Shown: in pieces, positions 1-6,580 of the stretch
Position numbering within the stretch: the stretch's first letter is position 1
Layout: the number at the start of each line of letters is the position of its first letter
Origin: an uncultured Bacillus sp.
GTDB lineage: Bacteria; Bacillota; Bacilli; Bacillales; Cytobacillaceae
Direction: 5' to 3'
Length of the DNA: 9,664 bases
NCBI GenBank assembly: GCA_937902115.1
Contig: CALGSR010000022.1
Span: forward strand, 1-9,664
Notes under the pieces: generated by a model
Database searches by the model: none
Told to the model about the DNA's origin: nothing
The model's input: only the letters and a program-made list of their open reading frames with translations
Made by a program: the position numbers and the translations under genes

Positions 1-249
1 GCTCAAAATACCTGATTGCACGTTAAAATTGGCCTTTAAATTTTAACAATAAACTTTACAAAACAGCCTTTATATTAAATTGGGGCTTCTCTCGAAAAGA
101 TCCTCCATCTCAACAACGATTTTTAGAAAAAACATCTATGTATCCCTTCTCTATTAAATCAAGAAGGGTTACAATTAACTATTGTGTGGTTGTTTATTTT
201 TCTAGGTTCAGGAACAGTGTATTCCTGATGGATAAGGAGAAAAGAGTTT
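1..249. other. Gene-free leader upstream of ytgP
   Basis: AT-rich, with no supportable coding region on either strand: frames reading in from the left edge stop within about 45 bases. It holds two small inverted repeats. One has perfect 9-bp arms at 22-30 (GTTAAAATT) and 39-47. The other has 7-bp arms at 144-150 (CCCTTCT) and 162-168. Neither is followed by a T-run, so neither looks like a terminator. I could not find a convincing sigma-A promoter for ytgP here. The ytgP ribosome site (AAGGAGA, 234-240) closes the region. Confidence 0.6.
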
Positions 250-1828
250 ATGTCTTCAAAGCTATTAAGAGGTACGTTTATTTTAACACTAGGAACGATT
301 ATTTCTAAAGTATTAGGTTTGTTATATGTTATTCCCTTTAATGCGATTGTCGGAGAAGAAGGTACGGCACTTTATCAATATTCATATGTACCATATACGA
401 TTTTTATCAGTGTTGCAACTGCAGGGATTCCGCTTGCTATTTCTAAGTTTATTGCGAAATACAATGCCCTTGAGGAATATGCTGTCGGCAGGAAACTGTT
501 TAAATCAGGATTAATCGTTATGCTCATAACAGGGATCGTTTCCTTTTTAATCTTCTTTTTTTCAGCTCCATTTTTAGCGGATATGTATATTAGAGATGAA
601 GCGCAAAGGATTAACAGGGAAGACGTCATTACTGTTATGCGGGCTCTCAGCTTTGCCTTAATTATTGTCCCATTTATGAGTCTGATCAGAGGTTTCACAG
701 GTTGTGGAACAAATTGTCCGAATTGCTTTTCTGTTAGCAGGTGCTTTTACTGTATTATATATTTTTCATGGGGAAATTTCGACAGCTGTTAGTTTATCGA
801 CCTTTGCTGCTTTCGTTGGGGCAATAGGCAGTCTCGGTGTTTTATTTTGGTATTGGTATAAACGCAAGCCGTATTTAAATGAACTGTTGTTAATGGACAA
901 GGGTACAGTTGAAATATCATTGAAAGATATGTATAAGGAAATTCTGCTTTACGCAGCACCGTTCGTATTTGTCGGTATTGCGAATCCGTTGTTTCAGTTT
1001 ATTGATCAGCTTACTTTTAATCGTGCGATGGTTGACATGGGTTTAGCCGAGGAAGCTGATTTTGCTTTAAATAAATTGAACTTCTACTCACACAAGCTTG
1101 TTATTATACCGGTTTCTTTAGCGACTGGCTTTTCCTTAACATTAGTTCCGAGTATTACGAAGTCTTATATTGAACAAGATTGGCGAGGATTGCACAGGAT
1201 GCTGAATCAAACGTTTCAGGTCTTATTATTCATAACGATTCCTGCGGTGGCAGGCATGTCTTTGCTGGCAGAACCTATTTATACTGTATTTTACCAACCT
1301 GATCCATTAGGGTCAGCAGTTTTACAGGCCTATGCCCCGGTTGCGATTCTGTTTGCTTTATATTCTGTAACAGCCGCGATCATGCAGGGCATCAATGAAC
1401 AACGGTTTACCATTTTAAGCCTTCTTGTCGGACTGCTTATTAAATTAAGCCTCAATATCCCATTAATAAAATTGATGGAAACGAAAGGCGCTGTATTGGC
1501 AACGGCTCTGGGATACGGGGCAGCCATTATCATTAATTTAGTCGTAATCAAGATGTATGCCCGCTATCCGTATAAATTGGTCTGGAGACGAACGCTATTA
1601 ATTGTGCTCTTTACCTTTTTGATGTTAATTGGAACAGGCGCAGCATATCAAATCCTTACGTTATTTTTATCACCTGAATATAAAGGGCAATCTTTAATTA
1701 TCATACTAGTTTGTGCCTTAATTGGTGCCTTGATCTATAGCTATTTAGGGCTGCGCTCAAAACTCGTGAATCTTTTATTTGGCGACAAGGTAGACAGACT
1801 GAAACAAAAATTACATTTGAAAATATGA
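250..1828 (+). pseudogene. ytgP: Lipid II flippase MurJ/YtgP, interrupted by an internal deletion and frameshift
   Basis: This is a polytopic membrane protein of the MOP/MviN family (polysaccharide biosynthesis flippases). B. subtilis YtgP is its MurJ, moving lipid-linked peptidoglycan precursor outward across the cytoplasmic membrane. The start is ATG 250 behind AAGGAGA. Codons 1-149 read a normal N-terminal half with hydrophobic segments (for example 85-110 and 132-147), ending in SLIRGF at 694-696. The first frame then runs into a cysteine-rich tail and stops at 792. The rest of the protein resumes in another frame from 695 (SQVVEQIVRIAFLL) and continues with many hydrophobic segments to the TGA at 1826-1828. 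The two parts total about 526 residues, while the family usually has about 540. So roughly a dozen residues between RGF and SQVVEQ are missing, with a net loss of 3k+2 bases (about 38). The GTG at 704 has no ribosome site. A sequencing or assembly error cannot be excluded. Confidence 0.85.
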
Positions 1829-1833
1829 GGGAA

Positions 1834-1856
1834 GGGTCTCCTTTAAGAGGAGACCC
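1834..1856. terminator. Stem-loop between convergent ytgP and the coiled-coil gene
   Basis: A perfect 9-bp stem (GGGTCTCCT at 1834-1842, AGGAGACCC at 1848-1856) with a 5-base loop, starting 5 bases after the ytgP stop and ending 6 bases before the stop of the opposing gene. Neither side has a good T-run, so it is a probable shared 3'-end hairpin rather than a textbook terminator. Confidence 0.6.
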
Positions 1857-1862
1857 CAAGAA

Positions 1863-2093
1863 TTAATAACCCTCTTGGCGTAGTCCAAGACGTCTTTCAA
1901 TTCTATCTACACGGCGGTCTAATTGATCGATGCGGCGATCTAGTCTTTCCATTTGACGCTCAAGACGATTGATTTGCTGATTAAAACCGCCCCCGCCTCC
2001 AGGGAAGAATTGTCCCTGCTGACGATAATCTACAGCAGGTTGTTCCTGCGGAAATTGATGATAAGGTATTTGTTGATAATAATCCATTGTCAT
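1863..2093 (-). CDS. Small Gln-rich, Gly-linker, coiled-coil protein of unknown function
   Basis: I do not recognise this 76-residue protein. It has three parts. Residues 1-30 are rich in Gln, Pro and Tyr. Residues 32-36 are a five-glycine linker. Residues 41-69 form a near-ideal coiled coil with heptad a/d residues I41, L44, M48, L51, I55, L58, V62, I65 and L69; positions e are acidic and positions g mostly arginine, which suits a parallel dimer or trimer held by g-e' salt bridges. The repeating LDRR/IDRR unit also shows as a 21-base periodicity in the DNA. There is no signal peptide or membrane segment. The start is chosen at ATG 2093, six bases after GAGGAG (2105-2100). ATG 2099 directly abuts the Shine-Dalgarno sequence, and the frame stays open upstream to 2162 through an inverted repeat. 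It converges on ytgP. A structural or surface-layer role, such as in the spore, is possible but nothing here proves it. Confidence 0.75.
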   Translation of the reverse strand: MTMDYYQQIPYHQFPQEQPAVDYRQQGQFFPGGGGGFNQQINRLERQMERLDRRIDQLDRRVDRIERRLGLRQEGY

Positions 2094-2123
2094 TGACATC
2101 TCCTCTTTATTATTTTTAATTAA

Positions 2124-2159
2124 ACAATACGGTTGGTTGAACCGAACCAACCGTATTGT
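2124..2159. repeat. Perfect 15-bp inverted repeat in the leader of the coiled-coil gene
   Basis: Arms ACAATACGGTTGGTT (2124-2138) and AACCAACCGTATTGT (2145-2159) flank the 6-base loop GAACCG. On the minus strand it sits about 30 bases before the start codon, just upstream of the ribosome site. The sequence after it on that strand (TTTAATTAAAAAT) is a poor T-run, so an mRNA-stabilising 5' hairpin, an attenuator or a protein-binding site are all possible. Confidence 0.75.
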
Positions 2160-2321
2160 CAATAATTTAACGCAGTAAACTAAACAGAAAATGAAAGTTC
2201 ATCACAACTTAGCACTGCATGATAACAATCTATGGATTATTTTCAATTTGGTAATGGACAATAGCCTAGAAGGATATAACTAGGAATATTTTATGTTGGT
2301 CGATGTTGAATTTTTAGTGTT
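2160..2321. other. Gene-free AT-rich stretch before the dispersed repeat
   Basis: No coding region is supportable on either strand. It should contain the promoter of the minus-strand coiled-coil gene, and perhaps that of ytzG. I found only weak candidates: TGGACA at 2255-2260 and TATAAC at 2275-2280 are 14 bases apart, too close for a normal sigma-A site. Together with the repeat that follows, it forms the gap of about 330 bases before ytzG. Confidence 0.5.
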
Positions 2322-2457
2322 TTGTTGATTGGAGTGGATGGCAAGCAGACTCCTGCTAAAGTTACAGCGAGGAGGAGAGACCCCGCAGGAACGAAGTGGC
2401 GAGGAGGCTCGGCGGTCGCCCTAAGGTGCGCGAAGTGCCTGGAACGGAAATCAACAA
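2322..2457. repeat. Bacillaceae-type dispersed palindromic repeat, about 136 bp
   Basis: A GC-rich block in an AT-rich gap. Its ends are perfect 9-bp inverted repeats, TTGTTGATT (2322-2330) and AATCAACAA (2449-2457). Inside are further complementary pairs: TCCTGC (2351-2356) with GCAGGA (2385-2390), and GGCGA (2398-2402) with TCGCC (2416-2420). It also has phrases such as GAGACCCCGCAGGA and GCGAGGAGGCTC. From memory, repeats of this form (starting near TTGATTGGAG, ending near GGAAATCAAC, with a GAGACCCCGCAGG core) recur many times in Bacillaceae genomes, often in intergenic regions. No transposase is present. It has no stop in the frame of the next gene and so creates a false 58-codon N-terminal extension of ytzG. 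Function unknown; copy number cannot be judged from one window. Confidence 0.7.
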
Positions 2458-2495
2458 CCAAGTTTAGTAGAACTTATAAAAAAGGAGGCAGAATT

Positions 2496-3209
2496 TTGCG
2501 GATTGATAAAATGCTTGCGAATTTAGGGTATGGGAGCCGGAAGGAAGTAAAAAAACTATTAAAGGATGGAGCAGTTACCGTAAACGAGAAAGTTATAAAG
2601 GATGCAAAAGAGCAAGTAAATCCGAACTCAGATACGGTTACGCTATACGGTGAAGTAATCGAGTATAAGGAATTTATCTACTTAATGATGAATAAACCTC
2701 CAGGTGTCATTTCAGCCACAGAAGACGGCCATGAGAAAACGGTGCTTGACTTGCTTGAACCGGAAGATGCGGTTTTTGCTCCTTTCCCAGTCGGAAGATT
2801 AGATAAAGATACCGAAGGGTTATTACTATTAACGAATGACGGTCAATTGGCACACCGTCTTTTATCGCCTAAGAAGCATGTACCGAAAACCTATTTTGCT
2901 GTGATTAACCAGGAAGTAGCGGAAGAGGATGTTTCAGCCTTTAAAAAAGGGGTTACTTTGGATGATGGATATTTCACAAAACCGGGAGAGTTAACCATAT
3001 TAAAATCAGGGATTCATTCAGATGTTGAATTAACGATAACAGAAGGGAAATTCCACCAAGTGAAAAGAATGTTTGAGGCTGTCGGAAAGCGAGTCATTTA
3101 TTTACAAAGAATTTCAATGGGGCCGCTGCAATTGGATGAAGACCTTGAGTTAGGAGAATACCGCGAATTAACAGAGGATGAGATAAAGCAATTAAAGGAA
3201 CTTCCTTGA
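2496..3209 (+). CDS. ytzG: RsuA/RluB-family rRNA pseudouridine synthase (16S Psi516 type)
   Basis: This 237-residue enzyme isomerises a uridine to pseudouridine in rRNA; by similarity to RsuA/YtzG, most likely position 516 of 16S rRNA in the cytoplasm. Residues 1-45 are an S4 RNA-binding domain (RIDKMLANLGYGSRKEVKKL...VTVN). The synthase domain follows from about 60, with MNKPPGVIS (65-73), the catalytic-aspartate motif GRLDKDTEGLLLLTNDG (100-116, Asp103) and the late conserved motif EGKFHQVKRMFEAVG (183-197). Length matches the family at about 235-240. The start is TTG 2496, seven bases after a strong AAAGGAGG (2481-2488). The frame is open further upstream to 2322, but those codons lie in the dispersed repeat and match nothing in the family. 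It converges on ytzE and is probably transcribed alone; its promoter was not identified. The family assignment is secure; the exact target is inferred. Confidence 0.93.
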   Translation: MRIDKMLANLGYGSRKEVKKLLKDGAVTVNEKVIKDAKEQVNPNSDTVTLYGEVIEYKEFIYLMMNKPPGVISATEDGHEKTVLDLLEPEDAVFAPFPVGRLDKDTEGLLLLTNDGQLAHRLLSPKKHVPKTYFAVINQEVAEEDVSAFKKGVTLDDGYFTKPGELTILKSGIHSDVELTITEGKFHQVKRMFEAVGKRVIYLQRISMGPLQLDEDLELGEYRELTEDEIKQLKELP

Positions 3210-3278
3210 AGAGACTAACTTTTACCAAGGGAAGCCTTGTCCTTAAACTTACCGGCTTGGCAATATGACTTTATAGTG

Positions 3279-3327
3279 AAAAAAAAGTCGCCTGATAAAA
3301 GGCGGCTTTCGCGTTCAATAAGAACGC
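3279..3327 (-). terminator. Intrinsic terminator of ytzE, with a second small hairpin
   Basis: Arms 3284-3293 and 3300-3309 (AAAGTCGCCT / AGGCGGCTTT, one G-T wobble, 6-base loop). On the minus strand the GC-rich stem is followed by eight T (3286-3279), a classic rho-independent terminator for ytzE. A 6-bp hairpin, GCGTTC/GAACGC (3311-3316, 3322-3327), lies between it and the ytzE stop. On the plus strand the same stem has only a short T-run and may also end ytzG transcripts. Confidence 0.85.
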
Positions 3328-3335
3328 TCATTTGA

Positions 3336-3557
3336 TTATGATGTCATTTTTACTCTCTTTTTTGTTGTTGTCCATTTTCCACGACTAGGGCTGACAACCA
3401 GGTCGTTATACGCTAAAACATTCAAATCTCTTTGTATTGTACGAGGCGTAATGCCAAATTCCTCTACAAGCTCTTGAGTTGTAACAGTTCCTTTCTTACT
3501 AATAAACATGTAGATGGATTTGATACGGTTTAACATCCGGTTAGTTGAAGGTTTCAA
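3336..3557 (-). CDS. ytzE: Small DeoR-type helix-turn-helix regulator YtzE
   Basis: A 73-residue protein made almost entirely of one winged helix-turn-helix DNA-binding domain of the DeoR type. Residues 8-22 form helix 1. The HTH is at 26-48 (TTQELVEEFGITPRTIQRDL, ending at the Leu before AYNDL). A short wing follows (LVVSPSRGKW, 53-62) and the tail is basic. The sugar-binding domain of full-length DeoR repressors is absent; that is normal for the YtzE group. Its target genes are unknown. The start is TTG 3557, with AGGGAG (3570-3565) seven bases upstream. The frame is open to 3677, but the added residues do not look like part of the family and the ATG at 3677 has no ribosome site. It converges on ytzG and carries its own terminator. 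A candidate promoter and palindrome lie about 125-180 bases upstream. Confidence 0.88.
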   Translation of the reverse strand: MKPSTNRMLNRIKSIYMFISKKGTVTTQELVEEFGITPRTIQRDLNVLAYNDLVVSPSRGKWTTTKKRVKMTS

Positions 3558-3680
3558 TAAAACACTCCCTATCCTTTTTTCAAACCTATGACAAATTCCT
3601 GCATCCGACGTCTTAGTGAAGAAATTAATCTTCGAAAATTTTAGCTTCTTTTCCCCGGACAACCCCTTTTCATACAACTA

Positions 3681-3696
3681 ATGACTATTTAGTCAT
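3681..3696. promoter_or_regulatory. Perfect operator-like palindrome
   Basis: ATGACTATTTAGTCAT is a palindrome with 7-bp arms (ATGACTA/TAGTCAT) around two central bases. Dyads of TGACT/AGTCA type with this size are common operators of TetR-family repressors. On the minus strand it starts 12 bases after the TATTAT -10 element, so a bound protein would block initiation from that promoter. No TetR gene is in the window, and YtzE has not been linked to such a site. The palindrome is seen directly; the operator role is inferred. Confidence 0.55.
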
Positions 3697-3708
3697 GCTT
3701 CTATTTAT

Positions 3709-3737
3709 ATAATATCCAAAATAACATAAACTTTCCA
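3709..3737 (-). promoter_or_regulatory. Candidate sigma-A promoter for ytzE
   Basis: On the minus strand, -35 TGGAAA (3737-3732), 17-base spacer, -10 TATTAT (3714-3709). Matches to consensus are 4/6 and 5/6. Transcription would start around 3702, just before the palindrome at 3696-3681, giving a leader of about 145 bases to the TTG start. Confidence 0.45.
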
Positions 3738-3778
3738 CTATAAACGCGGAATTTACAAAATATTTATTAATTTACTCC

Positions 3779-3799
3779 TTGTTTACCTTATGTGAACAA
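3779..3799. repeat. Imperfect 21-bp dyad in the ytzE-pepV gap
   Basis: Arms TTGTTTAC (3779-3786) and GTGAACAA (3792-3799) with a 5-base centre; 7 of 8 positions pair and the eighth is a wobble. It lies in the divergent region between ytzE and pepV, well upstream of both. The size fits a dimeric repressor site, but no regulator can be named. Confidence 0.3.
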
Positions 3800-3878
3800 A
3801 AATAAAAATATGACGATTATTCAAAAATTCCCATCTTCAATGTTCTTTTTTTCGTAGCGGAATAATGAATTATGTGAA

Positions 3879-3938
3879 TGATATAATTTATAGAGGGAAA
3901 AAGGGCACGTTTGTGGAATAGGAAAATAGTGGTATGAT
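3879..3938 (+). promoter_or_regulatory. Candidate promoters for pepV
   Basis: Two sigma-A-like sites. The nearer one has TTGTGG (3911-3916), a 16-base spacer and TATGAT (3933-3938), with an extended -10 TGG just before it; the leader would be about 70 bases. The farther one has a perfect TATAAT (3882-3887) with an extended -10 TG at 3879-3880 but no good -35. The region from 3558 to 4015 is otherwise gene-free, consistent with a divergent promoter region. Confidence 0.45.
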
Positions 3939-4015
3939 GAGAGTAAAATGAATATCATCACGTCAATCGTATCATCATGATGGGTGTGAGAATTTTTGCT
4001 ATAGGAGTGTTATAT

Positions 4016-5446
4016 ATGGTGCAACCTAATTGGTTTGAGGAAGTAGTCAAAAGAAAAGAAGATTTAATCAATGAAACGAGAAGACTGCTGCAAATCAAAA
4101 GTGTATTAGATGAAGAAGGAAAATCAGCGGAAGCTCCTCTTGGCAGCGGTGTAAAGGAAGCCTTGGATTATATGCTGACCTTAGGTGAAAAGGAGGGATT
4201 CATGGCAAAGAATGTCGGTAATTTGGCGGGTCATTTGGAATTCGGTCAAGGCAGTGAACTCGTCGGGATCCTCTGTCATGTGGATGTCGTACCCGAGGGC
4301 GACGGCTGGTCAAGTGATCCGTTTGCGGCGGAAATACGTGATGGGAAAATTTTTGCTCGTGGTGCAATAGATGATAAAGGTCCTACAATGGGGGCCTATT
4401 TTGCGATGAAAATTGTGAAAGAATTAGGTCTGCCATTAAAAAAAAGGGTCAGAATGATCATTGGAACTGATGAAGAAAGTGATTGGCGTTGTGTCGAACA
4501 CTATTTTAAACATGAAGAGATGCCATCGATTGGTTTTGCTCCAGATGCTGATTTTCCAATTATATTTGCGGAAAAAGGGATCTCCGACTTTGATTTAGTG
4601 ATCAAACCTACCGCGGAGAGTGAAGACCAAACAACTGACGGCAAAATGAAAGTGCTAAGTTTTCAATCAGGCAGAAGGTATAATATGGTTCCTGATTATG
4701 CGAAAGCTGTGCTTCATATAGGGCAGATTCAATCCGCATTCGTGCAAAAATACGAAAAGTATATTACGGAACATGGGTTGCAAGGGAATTATCATGTCGA
4801 CAACGGAGACTTAATCCTGGAGTTAAAAGGGGTATCCGCTCATGGAATGCAACCGGAAAATGGTAAAAATGCAGGGTTATATTTAGCACAGTTCATTCAT
4901 GAAAATAATCCAGACACTAAAGCTGCGGCTTATTTCTCCTTTGCTTCCGATTATTTTTATCAGGATTCAAGAGGAAAAAGACTGGGAATTGCTTATTCCG
5001 ATGATATCTCAGGTGAACTTACGATTAATGTTGGCAAATTATCCTATGAACCTTCAACAGGAGGGATGCTTGGCGTGAATTTGCGTTATCCTGTGACTAA
5101 TAAGATGGAAGAAACGATAGAAAGTTTAAAAAGCTTTTTGCTTGGGCATAATTTAAATTTTGCTGTTACGAATTTCACTGATTCAAAGCCCCATCATGTG
5201 GATGAGGATCATGTATTAATTCAAACCTTAAAGAAGGTTTACGAGGAACAAACAGGTGAAAAGGCTGAGCTTCTCGCGATTGGCGGGGGTACTTACGCAA
5301 GATCATTATCATCCGGTGTCGCTTTTGGACCGTTATTCCCGGGCAGGGAAGATATTGCCCATCAAAAGGATGAGTATATTTACATAGAGGATTTAATGAA
5401 AGCAACAGCCATCTATGCTCAGGCTATTTATGAATTATCTAAATAA
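4016..5446 (+). CDS. pepV: M20-family dipeptidase PepV
   Basis: A 476-residue cytoplasmic dinuclear-zinc peptidase that splits dipeptides and related unprotected short substrates, supplying amino acids from peptide uptake and turnover. The zinc and catalytic residues known in lactobacillal PepV are all present at nearly the same numbers: His88 and Asp90 (GILCHVDVVPEGDGW), bridging Asp119 (RGAIDDKGP), general base Glu153 and ligand Glu154 (GTDEESDW), Asp177 (APDADFP), the lid-domain His276 (GVSAHGMQP) and C-terminal His449 (REDIAHQKDE). The lid and dimerisation insert occupies about 185-385. The start is ATG 4016, eight bases after AGGAG (4003-4007). An in-frame ATG at 3977 adds 13 residues without a ribosome site. 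The next gene starts 65 bases downstream on the same strand with no terminator between, so co-transcription is likely. No damage is seen; the enzyme should be active. Confidence 0.95.
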   Translation: MVQPNWFEEVVKRKEDLINETRRLLQIKSVLDEEGKSAEAPLGSGVKEALDYMLTLGEKEGFMAKNVGNLAGHLEFGQGSELVGILCHVDVVPEGDGWSSDPFAAEIRDGKIFARGAIDDKGPTMGAYFAMKIVKELGLPLKKRVRMIIGTDEESDWRCVEHYFKHEEMPSIGFAPDADFPIIFAEKGISDFDLVIKPTAESEDQTTDGKMKVLSFQSGRRYNMVPDYAKAVLHIGQIQSAFVQKYEKYITEHGLQGNYHVDNGDLILELKGVSAHGMQPENGKNAGLYLAQFIHENNPDTKAAAYFSFASDYFYQDSRGKRLGIAYSDDISGELTINVGKLSYEPSTGGMLGVNLRYPVTNKMEETIESLKSFLLGHNLNFAVTNFTDSKPHHVDEDHVLIQTLKKVYEEQTGEKAELLAIGGGTYARSLSSGVAFGPLFPGREDIAHQKDEYIYIEDLMKATAIYAQAIYELSK

Positions 5447-5511
5447 AAAAAGTTACGGATGAATAGTAGTCTGTTAAGTTTAGAAGCTAATGTTAAGCGG
5501 GGGAATCGGAA

Positions 5512-6492
5512 GTGGGACAATTAATCAAATTGCAAAATTATACGTCGCGGTATGAGCAGAATATTTTTCATTACCCATCCCGCTTTGTCATGCTAAAAAA
5601 ACAGCAGTGGGATAAATGGCAGCGAGAATGGAATCAATCAAAAGAGCTTGTCATCTTGACGAAGTCGACTCAAGTGCAGATGGAAAGGGTGGAAGAAGAG
5701 AAAAAAAAGCATTTTATAGGTAAAATCAAAAAAATGTTTCTGAGAAAACATGAGAAGGAGATTAATTCAAAGAACGAATTTATTCCAACCCAGCCGAATA
5801 ATGAAGAGGAAGTGGAGGAGTTTATTGAGTACCCGCCATTTTTTCAGCGGCCGGAATCGATTAATGATCTAAAGCAGCTTTTTCTGAATCATCTATTTAA
5901 CTTTCAGATCAAATGGGCAACCTCTACGCTAACAGAAAAATCAATGTTAAATAAAAGGTATTTATTTGACGAACGCCTTAAATATTTTTTACAGCGATTT
6001 CCTGACACTTATCTTGTTATGTACCGACCAATCTTTTCGCTGAAAAAGGCATCCATTGAGGTGGAATGTGTATTAATCAGTCCGACTGATATTTGGTGTA
6101 TCACCTTCATTGAGGATCAAGACCAATCAGTCTTTATTGGTTCAAAGGAAAAGTTTTGGGAAGTAAGAAACCAAAGAAAGGTAAGAAAAGTTCTGAATCC
6201 GCTTATTTCCTTGAATCGAACAGAGAAAATTGTGAAGAAAATACTTCAACTGAATGAGATTGAGTTTCCGATACAAAAGGTCCTTTTATCGCGGAATGGC
6301 TACATTGATTATCCGTCACTTCCGTTTGGAGTGAAACTAATCGACAAGAGCAAATATGAAGAGTGGTTTCAGTCCATGCGTTCTTTACGCATTCCCTTAA
6401 AGTCCACACAATTAAAAGCAGCAAAAGCATTGCTGGATTTTTGTCAAACGACATCGATAAAAAGGCAGGAATGGGAGGATGGAGGGGAATAG
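5512..6492 (+). CDS. ytlQ: YtlQ-like protein with a degenerate NERD domain
   Basis: 326 residues, probably soluble. Residues 1-60 are a conserved-looking N-terminal part. Residues 60-105 are very highly charged (runs of Lys, then Glu) and likely a flexible linker. Residues 148-250 resemble the nuclease-related (NERD) fold: a helix with DERLKYFL (153-160), the strands IEVECVLISPTDIWCITF (182-199), and KVLNPLISLNRTEKIVKKIL (226-245), which parallels the NPLxQN helix of NERD proteins. In NERD nucleases the strands carry D...E-x-K. Here the Asp position is Glu185, and the following Glu and Lys appear to be Thr198 and Ile200. The domain is therefore probably not a nuclease. The start is GTG 5512 after a weak GGGGG ribosome site (5499-5503). 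It likely follows pepV in one transcript and ends at a strong terminator. The ytlQ name rests on position and recalled similarity; function unknown. Confidence 0.75.
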   Translation: MGQLIKLQNYTSRYEQNIFHYPSRFVMLKKQQWDKWQREWNQSKELVILTKSTQVQMERVEEEKKKHFIGKIKKMFLRKHEKEINSKNEFIPTQPNNEEEVEEFIEYPPFFQRPESINDLKQLFLNHLFNFQIKWATSTLTEKSMLNKRYLFDERLKYFLQRFPDTYLVMYRPIFSLKKASIEVECVLISPTDIWCITFIEDQDQSVFIGSKEKFWEVRNQRKVRKVLNPLISLNRTEKIVKKILQLNEIEFPIQKVLLSRNGYIDYPSLPFGVKLIDKSKYEEWFQSMRSLRIPLKSTQLKAAKALLDFCQTTSIKRQEWEDGGE

Positions 6493-6551
6493 TTTTCCTA
6501 AGTATAATTCATTGAAAAAGGAAAATGATTGAGAAAATATTCCTTATAGTC

Positions 6552-6580
6552 TTGACGAGTGGGAGTTGTGGAGATAAAAT
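6552..6580 (+). promoter_or_regulatory. Sigma-A promoter P1 upstream of ytmP
   Basis: TTGACG (6552-6557), 17-base spacer, TAAAAT (6575-6580): 5/6 matches at both boxes with ideal spacing. The expected start, about 6587, is at the foot of the terminator stem. A P1 transcript would therefore be terminated after some 40 bases unless the hairpin is bypassed. Confidence 0.55.

Noticed and set aside
114..182. 22-residue minus-strand frame starting ATG at about 140 with a GAAGGGA ribosome-like site
   Set aside because: Too short, no recognisable sequence, and the ribosome-like bases belong to a small inverted repeat.
704..1828. Separate 374-residue gene starting at GTG 704
   Set aside because: It has no ribosome site, begins in the middle of a conserved transmembrane protein, and is the direct continuation of the frame that ends at 696; it is the second half of broken ytgP.
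2157..2162. Perfect TTGACA on the minus strand before the coiled-coil gene, as a sigma-A -35 box
   Set aside because: The position 17 bases downstream reads CAACCA, which is not a -10 box; the match falls by chance at the edge of the inverted repeat.
2322..2457. Repeat read as an insertion sequence, riboswitch or CRISPR unit
   Set aside because: It has no transposase, no recognisable aptamer core, no target duplication that I could see, and it occurs once in the window.
2322..2495. 58-residue N-terminal extension of the pseudouridine synthase
   Set aside because: It is the translation of the dispersed repeat. A strong ribosome site seven bases before TTG 2496 and the usual S4-domain start give a protein of normal family length.
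3558..3677. 40-residue N-terminal extension of ytzE from ATG 3677
   Set aside because: No ribosome site before 3677, no likeness to the HTH family, and a good AGGGAG before TTG 3557. I also considered a relic of a TetR N-terminus but could not support it.
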